DNA from: Ciona savignyi
Taxonomy: Eukaryota; Chordata; Ascidiacea; Phlebobranchia; Cionidae
NCBI GenBank assembly: GCA_000149265.1
Contig: CH002721.1
Location: 3,401 to 67,400, forward strand
Reading direction: 5' to 3'
DNA length: 64,000 nucleotides
Shown here: piece after piece, positions 23,419 to 34,177 of the stretch
Layout of the letters: each line of letters starts with the position of its first letter
Numbering within the stretch: the first letter of the stretch is position 1
Notes under the pieces: model-generated
Seen by the model: the letters and a program-made list of their open reading frames with translations, nothing else
Told to the model about the DNA's origin: nothing
The model's database searches: none
Program-made: the position numbers and the translations under genes

Positions 23419-23673
23419 ATGGCCGCCATGTTCGACCCAATGAGATCTTTCCTAATGAGTCGGATATTTCGCCAACACCAGGTGTCAGACGTCACGTTAT
23501 TCTTACTACCTCCTATCCGTTTTAACGGGGAAGATAGAAATCGAATATTTGTGGTCACGGGTCATTACGAAAGGTCGAAAACGTGGAATGCGACACTTAG
23601 CGGGGAAACCGCACAGAATCAACTCAAACTCGACCTTAAGACGTTTCACGCCTTTTGCCTCTGTTATTTTTAA
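23419..23673 (+). CDS. Small conserved open frame, 84 aa (left copy)
   Basis: ATG within ACATGGCCGCCATGTTCG, then 84 codons to TAA. The right-arm copy at 59147-59401 differs by a single residue (Lys to Glu near the C-terminus). The protein has no recognised domain; it starts MAAMFDPMRSFLMSRIFRQH and ends HAFCLCYF. The frame is open in both copies, but neighbouring non-coding DNA is nearly as conserved, so the case for coding is weak. The ATGGCCGCCAT palindrome could instead be a YY1-type promoter element. Confidence 0.3.
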   Translation: MAAMFDPMRSFLMSRIFRQHQVSDVTLFLLPPIRFNGEDRNRIFVVTGHYERSKTWNATLSGETAQNQLKLDLKTFHAFCLCYF

Positions 23674-24309
23674 GTCTCGTAATGTGATCGGGAATTATAA
23701 TATGATCGGGATTAAAAAATAGTAATGATTAGCATATATTTGACAAATAACATAAATATATGGGGCACTTATCAGGGTTGGTTTGTCTACAAATATATAT
23801 GATCGGATCTTTGGAAATGTAGCGCGGTTATTACGCGTCCGTAGAGGTGTGAAATAACATTGTTGTCCAACAAAGCAATTGTTATGAAACAATGTCTATT
23901 GTTTTAAAAGTGTCACATGACTCATCGGCATACAATTGTGTCAATCGTCGTTCGAGAAACGTAAATGTTGGTTTAACACCTTCGGACGATATCGGATGTC
24001 TCTGGAGCGCCACCTGCCGATTCTTATCAAATGCATTGAAGCGTAAAAAACAATGACGTCATTAAATTCTTAATCTTTCCAAACACCTGTTCATCTGCGC
24101 CTTTCTAAATTAGCGGACTTTATATGTTCACGAACCACCCTTGATAAGCGCGTTTAATACAGAACCACCAATAATAATGTACGGTACGGGTGGCTCGCTG
24201 TTGGAGGTTGTAGCTGTATAACGATTCGATGTCAGTGTTCCCAGCTGAGCTGATATTGTGTCTGGAAACACTGGAACTGATAGCACAGCTGGTCGCCTCA
24301 TAATGCACA

Positions 24310-24600
24310 CAGCGATTTTACGCAAAGCACTTAACGGATGGTGCCGAACGCAGAAAAAGATTTATCGATTGCACTAAAATGGGAGTATCGTCATAACGAC
24401 TGTCGTTTTTCCGTGTTTCGAATTATTAGCAAGGTCCTGCTTCGTGCTTTCATCGTGGAACCAAAAAATAAACTAAACGTAACCCAGCGCACTACAATAG
24501 CTCCGGTAACCCGATGGTGGGCGCGAGGTAATCTGACAATTGCCCGTGTGTTAACCTCCTGAGTATTCCCATTAACGGGGTAAACATGAATATCCTGTTT
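24310..24600 (+). mobile_element. SINE inserted only in the left arm
   Basis: TTACGCAAAGCACTTAACGG, the GGTAACCCGATGGTGGGC motif, GCGAGGTAATCTGACAATTG, CCATTAACGGGGTAAACATG and ATATCCTG mark a worn SINE. The right arm lacks it between its matching blocks, so it was inserted after the duplication. Confidence 0.8.
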
Positions 24601-24847
24601 AAACACAAAAATATTATTATATCAAAAGTTCTATTTCTATTGGAACAATCGAAGTCGTTTCATTTTGTGTGTTATTTGCTGATAAGAATTTTTTTTAAAA
24701 ACATGAATATCCTGTTACACAAAAAATGACTTCGATTGTAATTTTTTTAGGGAAAGAAATATTTTTATGACGTAAAACTAAAAAAATGGCCACGTGATAA
24801 ACAGTTCTCACAGTTCCGGAGTTCGGGTTTACACGAATCGATGGTTT

Positions 24848-25425
24848 TGCTGTCGTGACGTCATGTCCAATGTGACGTAACATACAACAGTGTCACGTCG
24901 ACAAGGTTATTAGTGACAACATAATGGTGGGAAATGTACACGTCATTGGGGAATTCCCGGGCAAACGAGGTTGACTTTTTATTAATATTGATTTCGCGGT
25001 TAAGGGAATTCCCCGGAATGTGCTGTCATTTAAGACGTGTGTCCAAATTAATCGAGATTTTCCGCAAAGACGCGAAGAGTCAAAATATCGGCGCCAACTT
25101 GGAAATCGAACACGACGCTCAAGAAATAATCTTACATTGTGTCGTAATGACGGAAACAAGTGTGGCGTCACAAGAGATATTGTTCTGCTGCGTTCACACG
25201 AATGGACGCAGACATCGACTGAATGGATCGGATGTTCCGCGGGAATCGGACGCCACAGTCGCGGCAGACTTGTTGTGATGATGTCGACACAAATAATGAG
25301 CTTTAATATGCGAACGGATATTTTGGTTCAAGATCGGCGTGGGAGCATTTTAACTGCTTTTCCATTTTCCTGTAAACAGTAAATTCCGAAAATTCTAAAA
25401 AGCAGACTCTGTATAATTAAGTCAT
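24848..25425 (+). other. Conserved arm block with overlapping open frames (left)
   Basis: About 93% identical to 57635-58214 reversed. Two plus-strand frames are open: 24934-25278 and 25020-25382 (the second ends ILTAFPFSCKQ). The right copy keeps parts of both, but its frames are interrupted upstream, and substitutions do not clearly favour one frame. It begins with a CRE (TGACGTCATG). Either a short exon or a regulatory block is possible. Confidence 0.35.
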
Positions 25426-26778
25426 TTTTCTACATGCGCAACGAATTCAAATAACATTAACTTTTTAACGCTGTAATTTTTTTATAAAAATTTATATTTT
25501 ATTTTTGTATGTAAATATACTTTTATAGCAATAAAAAAATAGATGAACAAAATATATTTGAATATTTTCTTTTCATTGGACAGATTAGTAAAAATTACTT
25601 CAATTCAACACTTGTTTTCCGTGCAAATATACAAATCAAGACAGAAAAAAATTAGACTAAAAATAAAAAAATAAATTCTATTTTTATTACTCCTTTAGTA
25701 TTTAATTTGATGAATAGAATAAACGGAGTAAAATAAACTGTACAAGAACGAAGTTGTTTATTTAATGAAAAGTTTAAAATAAAGTCCCTGGATTTGTTCC
25801 AACAAAAGAAAACAAGAAAAATAAATTTTCCACCGCGATTTCCGGCCCAAAATGGCGACCTAACCGCCACACTGATTGGACAGTTCGTGTGTCTATTATT
25901 GCGTAACAAAGGACGCGAAGATTCCGGCAGTTTGCTGTCGGATGCGGTGGGAACGCGATACGTCGACTTTGCGCCGCCGGAAGAGGTCAGGGGTCATGTA
26001 ATGTGACCCAGGGTCACGTGATACAAGCTTAACAACTTGCTTATCCCCAGTAAACATTGGCAGAGACTGGGGGTAATTTATAGGGGTAAGAGGGTAATTT
26101 ATGAGCTCCCAATTCACCTAAGTCTAAATTTGAGGATTGCTGGCAACATCTTGAGAAATAGAAATTCTCAGACTTTTTTTCTTTCGTTCCAACATAATTG
26201 GGTTTGTTGCACATATTTGTTGACTTGCTTAACATATCGCTTTTGCCCTAACGTAATAATACTCACTGAAGTCATATTCCTAATTTAAAGACAAGCTAAC
26301 AGTGCAAACGCGATTCACTTGTACCTTGGGAAGAAATTATTTTCAGATCTTCGCGATTGGATGATTTCGTAGCTCTAAATAATTGAATTAAATTTTAGTT
26401 TCAATTGGGCAAAGATATTTTTCTTTATATTCCAACATTCTAATCTTGTAGATGTCTACTTGGTAGGCAAGAGGTGTGACAAATAATTACCATGGCCCGA
26501 ATATAAGTCAAGTATTAGTTGCTAAATAAAGCTGAAGTTTTTGCCTAAAATTATCTTTTAATATTGGTCGTTTATTTGTATTTAAACAATTTACTGTCGA
26601 GGTTTGGTTGATGTTAAAATATAAAGGAAAAACGTAAACATGTGTTTTATCAGAAGTATTTGTTAATAACTTTTGATTTGACCTAAGTAAACATTTGGGC
26701 AATTTATTTGGCGTTTATATGGTTTTGATGATGTCCATTCAATTAAATAAGTGGTGCACTTATCCAGATAGAAATACA
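25426..26778. other. Left-arm stretch without a right-arm match
   Basis: AT-rich in its first part. A frame at about 25850-26005 (ending PPEEVRGHVM) lies in a GC-richer patch, but it has no counterpart at the expected place in the right arm, so it is not called. No mobile element ends were found. Confidence 0.4.
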
Positions 26779-27024
26779 ATGGTGGCGCGCTTAACCAGAC
26801 AAGCTTGGACAGGTCTTAATTACTTCACACTTGCTGTAATAGATGTTGGTCACCGCATCCGCTTCACGTTCCCAACAAAGAGAGCAATGGATCAAATTCT
26901 TTGCCTCCACTTTGTTAAACAAAGTGTCTTCGTTCTCTCGCAAGTAACACAATACCTCATTGTTACGTCACAAACTCTTAACAATTTAACGCGAGAGCTT
27001 CACACCTTGAAACAACGGAAATGA
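26779..27024 (+). CDS. Conserved open frame, about 81 aa (left copy)
   Basis: Opens at ATG 26779 and stops at TGA. About 79 residues, from ARLTRQAWTGLNYF to LTRELHTLKQRK, are identical in the right arm (56284-56526), and the one nucleotide change noticed in a sampled stretch is synonymous. No domain was recognised, and there is no signal peptide. The right copy lacks the ATG (it has GTG-like context), so this may be an exon rather than a whole gene. Conserved codons despite diverged surroundings make it the best protein candidate among the small frames of the arms. Confidence 0.4.
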   Translation: MVARLTRQAWTGLNYFTLAVIDVGHRIRFTFPTKRAMDQILCLHFVKQSVFVLSQVTQYLIVTSQTLNNLTRELHTLKQRK

Positions 27025-27189
27025 ATTAATTTAGTTTCGAAATCGAAATTTCAAATTAAATTCAACTCCACCGGAATCATGGTATGAATGTTACGATTGA
27101 TTTAGACAATAACATACACATTGCTAATAGTTTTACAGTTTGGTTTAATTGTGGCGCTGCTACACAGGTTATCCTGTATCGAATATACA

Positions 27190-27800
27190 GACTAGTTAAA
27201 ACTATGGAGTATTATATTTCTTTAGGATATCATATCGTGTCGAAACTACGGGAAGCATTTTGAAAATATCGCGAATTATTAACCCGGACTCGATGAAGAC
27301 TTAATATTTATCGACCTTTGCTGGCCTGGCTTCATTAGACGCAAGCATTTCCCGGTAACCAACTTTAAGATATACCTTGTCTGTTGTCGTGTTCACAGCA
27401 ATAACATAAAGTTTAATCAGCAGAGACATCGTGTTGTACATTCGTCGGTACGATGAAACGTCACTGCTGGTTGGAATAAGATTTAGTCAGCGTACCGCCA
27501 TCTTGAATTTACGAGCGGGATGAAAATCGTATGAAAATCGATTTGTGGGATCGTAAATTGTCGTCGAGATAGACAACAATACCTTGTTTCGTGGAGCTAT
27601 ATTTTGCACTCTTGTTAAAGCCTTGGGTAAACTAGACTAACTTCAAACATCCCGACATGATAATATTTTACACCATCAGATTTAAAACCTGTGTCAATAG
27701 ATATATAAATCCTACATTTCTTTTCCAATCAGTTTTAATATTAAACCATATATTTTCATTGGTCTGGCTATTAAAAATACTCAATCCAATCCGTTGATAG
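27190..27800 (+). promoter_or_regulatory. Conserved non-coding arm block with YY1-type motif (left)
   Basis: About 600 bp matching 55700-56256 reversed. There is no long open frame. Notable pieces are GTACCGCCATCTTGAATTT (the YY1-type AAGATGGCGG on the minus strand) and a direct repeat ATGAAAATCGTATGAAAATC. It lies about 8 kb upstream of the left FoxD start. It could be the promoter or first exon of an unknown transcript, or a distal regulatory element. Confidence 0.4.
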
Positions 27801-28635
27801 CTTTTTGACTCATCTTATATAATGTAATATTAAATGAAACACATGCGAGTTTTAGCATGTTTGACTAGTTGGCGTACAGCTCAAAATATCGTGTACAAAT
27901 ATATATATATAATCGTCTTTTGGAAATATGGCGCAGATGGACAGATGGTTGGCAAAGTTAATTTGTGGGGAAATGTATATCACCATGCTTTAAAAATATG
28001 ACACAGCTGGACAGGTGGCGCGCTTAGAAAGGTTGATTGGTGTGGAAATGTGTATGGTGGGGACTTTGGACATAAAGCACTTTGCCGTGTTTAAACATTA
28101 CCAAGTCAAGCTTGAGTTGTATTTATAACCTAAAGAGAAAATCAACCATCCGCACACCTACTGGCCTGCTATACCAACATGACGTCATACATATGACGTC
28201 ATATATCTGTAATCCTAACTAATCGTTTCAAAAGTTTATTTGGAGAAAGGTTAAAACAAGCAATTTGATCAACGTTCAAACAAAATTATAACAACATCGA
28301 CTTAATTTGCTAAACTTTCAAATGTGTTTGTAAGAGTTGGAAATGAATTCAATTAACCTGTTCACGTGTAAAGCCATGACACAGCGCATAAATATTTGTT
28401 TAATACTGCCTTGTAACGCTATTGGGGCATGAGAAACACAAAAACATTCCATAAAAGGAAGTATCACGGACGTTTAACGTATTTGCCTCTCCGATATATT
28501 CCAACCCTTTGATCTATGTTGTTTTTAATCATCGATTTTAAATATTTAAAATGATATTATTTCGACTGTTTTTTTTATATATGTGTCTTCTAATTAAAAA
28601 CGATGTGGCGCAATTCGTCAGGTGGAGCGCTTATT
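27801..28635. other. AT-rich left-arm segment with solo copies of the 75-bp repeat
   Basis: Mostly unmatched in the right arm. About two worn tandem units of the repeat that is amplified at 38925-39360 lie at 27890-28050 (ATATGGCGCAGATGGACAG, GCTGGACAGGTGGCGCGC), and another worn unit is at 28575-28640. CRE-like TGACGTCATA occurs twice near 28180-28205. No gene was seen. Confidence 0.5.
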
Positions 28636-29020
28636 CAGTACTTACTGATCAGAGTTGATTTTAAGGACTCAAAATCTCCCATATATTTATAGGACTAACT
28701 TGAACCAACAACGTGTGAGGTCGATGTAACGAAATCACCCAATAATGATCTCAGATAACAACCTCAATTAGGTTTCGGATCAAACAACGATTCGACTCCA
28801 TGATATCCACGGTTCGAGCCACCGAGGCGTGAAAGCGGCAGTTTCGACACTAAACTCGCATCACAATCTAAGCTTTTGAAGAGCGGTACATTGTAGTTGA
28901 CATTGCTACCATAAAACCAGTCAAAACCGGTCTGTTCCGGTTCTCACGCGCCAAGTATCGCCTGCTAACCCTACATTATCAGATTTCTACGACATCTTGA
29001 TAAGTATTCAAGAAAGAAAA
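28636..29020 (+). promoter_or_regulatory. Highly conserved non-coding arm block (left)
   Basis: About 97% identical to 55190-55572 reversed, with no open frame on either strand that covers it. The surrounding DNA differs between the arms. It contains GATA-type sites (CAGATAACAAC, TTGATAAGTATT). About 6.7 kb upstream of the left FoxD. Candidate distal enhancer or non-coding RNA; function not shown. Confidence 0.5.
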
Positions 29021-30189
29021 TGTTTGGTTCGGATTTAAAGAATTTTTCCCGAGACACTAGTGACGACTAGAGTAATGTACATCAATACATGCGTTGCTTA
29101 TAATGCCTTTCAACAATTTTTGACAAGTCAATATCACACTTTAAGCTATTTACGGATTCCAGTTCATAATGACGTTATGTTCCGCATAATTTCAACAGAA
29201 GTTACATGGAAATTGCTGTCACATACGTCATCAATAGGTCAATGTTACGTCATCATTCCCACACAACGTCATCCCTCGAGTCTTGTAAAGCGATTTGACG
29301 TCACGAGAGAATACATACGTCACAAAATGATGGGAAGTTTCAATGACGTTATTAATTATTCAAAATGAGAAAGTGGACGGAACAAACAAAGCTAGCATTC
29401 CCCATAAATGTTGATTTAAAAATAATTGACTTTAATGGGAGTTTATCCTGAAATTTACGACACAAATTTAAAGATTTGTACACAAACTCGATATAACATT
29501 TCTATAATAATGGATGGTCCGTCGGTGATCGAAACATCGGGTCATTACAGAATATATGTTTGTTAATAATAAATGAATAAATATTTTTATATTTGAATAA
29601 TATTGGGTGTAGGAACAAGGTCTATTCACAATACGCTTATATGAAGATTGTTGAAAAAACGAAGGATCAAACTTGGCTGGAACTGGTTGATTCGATTGTT
29701 TGTTTGGGATGGTCATCATTTTATAGGGCTTATACCCAGTGATGAAATTCAAAATTTCAAGAACAGGTTCTCTTTTGTATCGTACTTACTAACAACAGGT
29801 TCCCTAAAAGGTCTAATAATGCCTCTAAAAAAGCAAGAATCGGATCGGTGATTATCCCGACGTTCCAAGACCGGGTTCGACCGAACCCATGCGAACCTCT
29901 TGAATCCCATCACTGGTTATATGACATTGGTGGTTTTAGTGTTATATTGTTACCTAGAAGGTTTTAAATATATTCACAGTCGGTCATGTTTTATACCGAC
30001 AAGCTGTGGGTGGGTCGGTTACAAAACATATATGTTCATGTGTCGGTTCGTTGGTGTGAAATGACGTTTATTGTCTGGGTATCAACACAGTCCATATCTC
30101 AAGGCATTTTTACACTTTACTAACAGTTTAACACGCCTTTAACATATATTGTCCACTGAAATACTACGAAATGACATCGTCTAAGTGAA
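29021..30189. other. Left-arm-specific stretch
   Basis: Not matched in the right arm, whose equivalent interval (54611-55189) holds a SINE. An open frame of about 98 codons from ATG 29074 to 29368 has many CGTCA motifs and no recognisable domain, so it is not called as a gene. Nothing else was seen. Confidence 0.4.
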
Positions 30190-30282
30190 GCATTAATACA
30201 GCCACGAACTGACATCGTTAGGTTGCCGGATCCGATTCCGAAGTAGATTGCTGAGATAATTGCTTCGATTTAAAGTGTTTAC

Positions 30283-30601
30283 CTTTCTTGCCATCCGAAT
30301 TCTGCTTAGCGTGTATCGTCCTCCAACAGCAGCAGATTTGTTGGAACCGGTGGCCGCTTCGATGGAACTTTCCCACGTGAGTAAGCCAGCTAAGCGGTGC
30401 CGAGTTACGATGCCAGGTGCGGCTTGTATGGTGTGAGCGAGCGACGTTGCTAAACAATCTGCTTTGTCGTCCTTTGTCCACGCGGCGAGTTTATTCACGT
30501 AAAGATAACATTCTTTGAGCAGCTCATTAACGATCGGTCGGAAATGCAGAGCAGAACAAACTACAACAGTCGCTGAGTGCTTTAATGGATTCTTAACAAG
30601 T
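30283..30601 (-). CDS. Probable internal coding exon, 106 codons (left copy)
   Basis: Bounded by acceptor TTTAATCTCAG (AG at 30603-30602) and donor AAAG|GTAAAC (GT at 30282-30281). 319 nt; it starts in phase 2 and ends in phase 0. The product begins LVKNPLKHSATVVVCSALHF and includes ECYLYVNKLAAWTKDDKAD and RHRLAGLLTWESS. No family was recognised. It has no in-frame ATG near its start, so an upstream exon (higher coordinates) is expected but was not found. About 5 of 106 residues differ from the right copy, whereas 6 of the 29 codons after the donor differ, which supports the exon end. Orientation is opposite to FoxD. Confidence 0.55.
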
Positions 30602-31387
30602 CTGAGATTAAACAAGAGATTCTTATATAAACATGAAACACATTGAATTAGTTCACAGCTAACTAAACTCGATTATAACGACAAGAATCTTAATCGAAAC
30701 TGCGATTTAAATTACCCGAGAGTCAAATTAGCATATTTTGGTAAACACCCAAACTTTCAGAAGTTAAAATATCCAAGATTTCAGTCTAAATGTTAATTTT
30801 ATAATAATATTAAAAATCACAAAACTGATGAAATACCAAACTAAATACATTTTCTCCACTAAAAACCAATTCATATTGTCCAAACAAAATCTTTTCAAAA
30901 TCGACACAAAAATAATTGTTTGTATACCATCTACTTAATTTCAAGCCGAATAATTTCCCGGAACGTGATTGGGTTAAATTAAACCAACATTTTCACGGAT
31001 GAGTGATTGCAGACGACAGTAAACACGCCAGGTGTCACGTGACGTGGTGGTTATTGGAGAGACATGGTAAACAACGTTGCCTCGTTAGAATGACGCAACC
31101 GGAGAAGATAAACTTGAAAATTATTTCAAATATGTCGGCGACGAACCATCCGATATCATCTGGTTGGATGACCTCCTTTCTATGAGTCTCGATAGGATAT
31201 GACGTTTGCATATTTTTATAATTGTCAAATAATATGATAATAGTCCTACATTGTAAGGCGTAATATTGGGGTTAACCTTTCCAAACTCTGACCACTGATC
31301 TACCGAGGCTGAGGGCGAACGTTGTGAGACGATCCACCAATGTTGGACGAATGTCGGTTGATGCGTCATCGTCCACAGAAATCAACA

Positions 31388-31670
31388 TCGATTGTGGCCG
31401 AATGGTTAACACCACCGAATCATGTAAAAACAAACATAGCAGTGAGACCCAGTGGTCATGGGATCGAAGTTAGACCATGTTAGAAAATGTCCCAATATAA
31501 ATAGATCCCACCCGACAATTGAACCTATAGCGAGTCAGGTTCGTTCTACTTACCGAGTTGACTTATTTGCGCCAGGTGCACAAGCTATAAACCTTGCTAC
31601 GACAGCTGTTAAAAATAATGGATTCGAAATTTGTTTAACGGAATTGAAAGGAAATCTCAGAACATTAACA
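31388..31670 (+). other. tRNA-like repeat plus possible short exon (left copy)
   Basis: 31388-31475 is a tRNA-Ser/Leu-like SINE unit (GTGGCCGAATGGTTAACACC). It is followed by a conserved segment encoding VDLFAPGAQAINLATTAVKN up to NGFEICL. In the right arm the same codons end at a good donor (AAAG|GTAAGT, GT at 51804-51803). Here the donor is changed to AACGGAAT, so if this is an exon the left copy has lost its splice site. Confidence 0.35.
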
Positions 31671-33009
31671 ATCCCGCCACAAAAGCCGTGGATGGTTGTA
31701 AATCTTTATAACCGGTATCAGTTTATACTCAATTTCATGAAGACCCATTTTCTGCGTCGATTCAAAGAATGATTTTTATATCTTATTCTTATTCCCATTC
31801 TTCGTATTTATATCCAACAATAACTGCTACCTTGGCTAGCTGTGGTGTCGATAAAATACTTCCAATGTAAATAACAAAGCCAATGTAAATATGAATGTGT
31901 TTGCAAGAACCAATCCAGTTATTGCAGCGGCATCACCGATCAGTTGCAAAATGTTTGCAAATTTATGTTTAGTTCTCAATGCCTTAGTTTGCACATAATA
32001 AAAGTTTTGTATGTAGATTTACGATGGCGTCCATATATTTTCTTAAATTGTTTTAATTTTTTATTTCAAGGCATGCTATAAGACTTTCGTTTTACTGTTT
32101 ATCCCGCTATACATTTGCCATATTAAGTGGATGTTTTTTTAATTATTGTTTTTAAATCAGTTACATTAAAATAACTTAAGGTACGGAAGAGGCTTAAAAA
32201 ACATTGGTTATATCGGGAAGGTTGCTGGTTTGGTCCCTGTCATTTTTTGGTGGAAGGGATTCCTTAAAACTCGGCTTAAAATAAATTAAAGTGTATGTTT
32301 TTATAGGAAACGCTTGCATATGGTGTCAAATTGTAATTGACACATCGTAGGAAAACATTTAGTTGAATAAAATAAATGATATTTTCACGTGCGACCGTCC
32401 TCCGATGTTTGGTCACCCTTCACCACGGGTCACGTGACGAGACTGATCTGCTACCGGATTTCGGGGGCGGACTTTGAAAATGCGATGACACAAACGCATT
32501 AAGTAGACAGGATTAAATATCGAACCGTCAACATGAGACAAGGGTCGCTGACGATCAGAATCAAACCGAATTGGGGCGAATATAGACACAACATAAGGTT
32601 TCCGCAACAAATAAATGATTTTGAAGTTTGGAGGATTGTTTGTGTGTAAGGGAGGCGACGCTAGGCTGGGTGAGTTTGATTGACAGCTTGAACGTGAAAA
32701 CATAAATATCAACTTGGGATGGTTGTCGGGGTGCTACGTGACCAATAACCTGTGTTGGGCTTCTTGCAGAATATAAAGACAAAAACAACACGAGCTGCAA
32801 TAGCTGTGGCAACATTGCTGTCGGACAATGAGCACGGGGCATACTGCTTTAAGGGAGCTTTAACATTCCACATGCTTTCCCAGTACCAAGTAGTCTTCAT
32901 CGAGTTATACGTGACATTACCCTCACACAGTTTTTAATCATTTAGATTGTATTAAATTTTTAGTAATTAAGTTAATTTTTCAGTGTATGGAATTTTTAAT
33001 ATATTTTTA
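31671..33009. other. Left-arm stretch without a right-arm match
   Basis: AT-rich, then a GC-richer part (32400-32900) with overlapping frames on both strands, none with splice or family support. The right-arm equivalent interval is filled by transposons (48580-51569) and unrelated DNA. Confidence 0.4.
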
Positions 33010-33345
33010 GTACTGACACCCAACCTAAAATGCCAGACGCACCATACCGGTATGATATACAACTACCATCGCTTCATATCCTATCAATCGCGCCATATGT
33101 ATTGACAACTGTGCGATAATATTTATATGATGACGTCATGACGTGAGTTGTTGACAGGCGAAGATAAAAGGAAGACGAATCGAAATTATCTTCCGTCTTT
33201 GATCAATCCTCACGTTGACAGTTGACTTTGATTCCTGATTAGGGACAAGTCGACAAACTTCCAAGATTATCAAAACGCGGCCGAACAGATTTGATTACAA
33301 AGCCATGCTGATACGAAATGCAATCTAACTTGGTGTTAAAATGAT
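33010..33345 (+). promoter_or_regulatory. Candidate distal FoxD enhancer, Tcf/GATA cluster (left)
   Basis: About 330 bp conserved with 47290-47625 reversed, between unrelated flanks, 2.3-2.6 kb upstream of the FoxD ATG. Tcf/Lef-type CTTTGAT sites are at 33197-33203 and 33226-33232. GATA-type sites are at 33163-33168 (GATAAA), 33186-33190 (TTATC) and 33267-33271 (TTATC). A CRE-like TGACGTCATGACG lies at 33131-33143. FoxD is known as an early beta-catenin/Tcf target in Ciona embryos. The enhancer role here is inferred. Confidence 0.55.
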
Positions 33346-34177
33346 CACGAAACTTTATACCGCCTGTATATCAGTGGTACCTGCATATTAGCGCCACCCG
33401 TTTGTAAGCGCCACATAAATATGACCTTTATCACTATTTTTGGTACACCTGGCTATCAAATTCGTTTGGCCACACACCCCAAAACCGAAAATCGTGTTTA
33501 ATTTTTAGTTACAAAGCTTGGTTGCTATTATTACCATAGCAACAAACGATTTGTTTTAAGTTTTTAAAACTAAAAATATTTCACTTTTAAAATTACATTA
33601 GGAATTCGAATTCATAATTTTTGTGTAATGAACATATTCAAACAATGGGTTTTCCGTCGCAATTTGATGTCGATTCCGTACGGAACGCTGTACCATCAGC
33701 AATGCGTGGTGGTTGTATATTGGGCTTTCTTCTTGTTTCTCTCGGTTCTCAGTTGGCGGGCGGTGATTCGAGAAGTCGTCGTTCACTCATTGCGAGGTGG
33801 GCTGTGGTACAAATGATTTATTACTGAACTTGGATAATATTTCTATGTCCCTTGTATAATGTGCTTATTATGTAGACCATCATTCGTATCATTAACTTGT
33901 AGAGTTAACATTTTTAAAGTTATGATTAAATTGTTTATTTTATAATAAATTAAGCTAAAATATTGTTTATTTACGTTCCGTTTTTGTATAATTTTTGCCA
34001 AAAATAATGCAACAAGTAGAAATGGTTGTTATTAATCAGCAGCTTAAGGGCGGTACCAGCAGTAAACGTTTTTTTGCTTTTAAGTTGGATTTAGTTTAAT
34101 TTGTTTGTTTATTGCGTGTTGTCAGTGCCCTTGTATTTGTTTTAGTCACATTAAAGGCCAAGTTAATCAACGTACAG
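33346..34177. other. Unmatched segment between the two left conserved blocks
   Basis: Not matched in the right arm. At 33621-33816 three frames are open at once; one encodes a 62-residue product with a hydrophobic helix (VVVVYWAFFLFLSVL). Without a second copy or a splice context it is not called. Confidence 0.4.

Noticed and set aside
33621-33827. Three overlapping open frames, one with a hydrophobic helix
   Set aside because: Openness in all frames reflects base composition; absent from the right arm.
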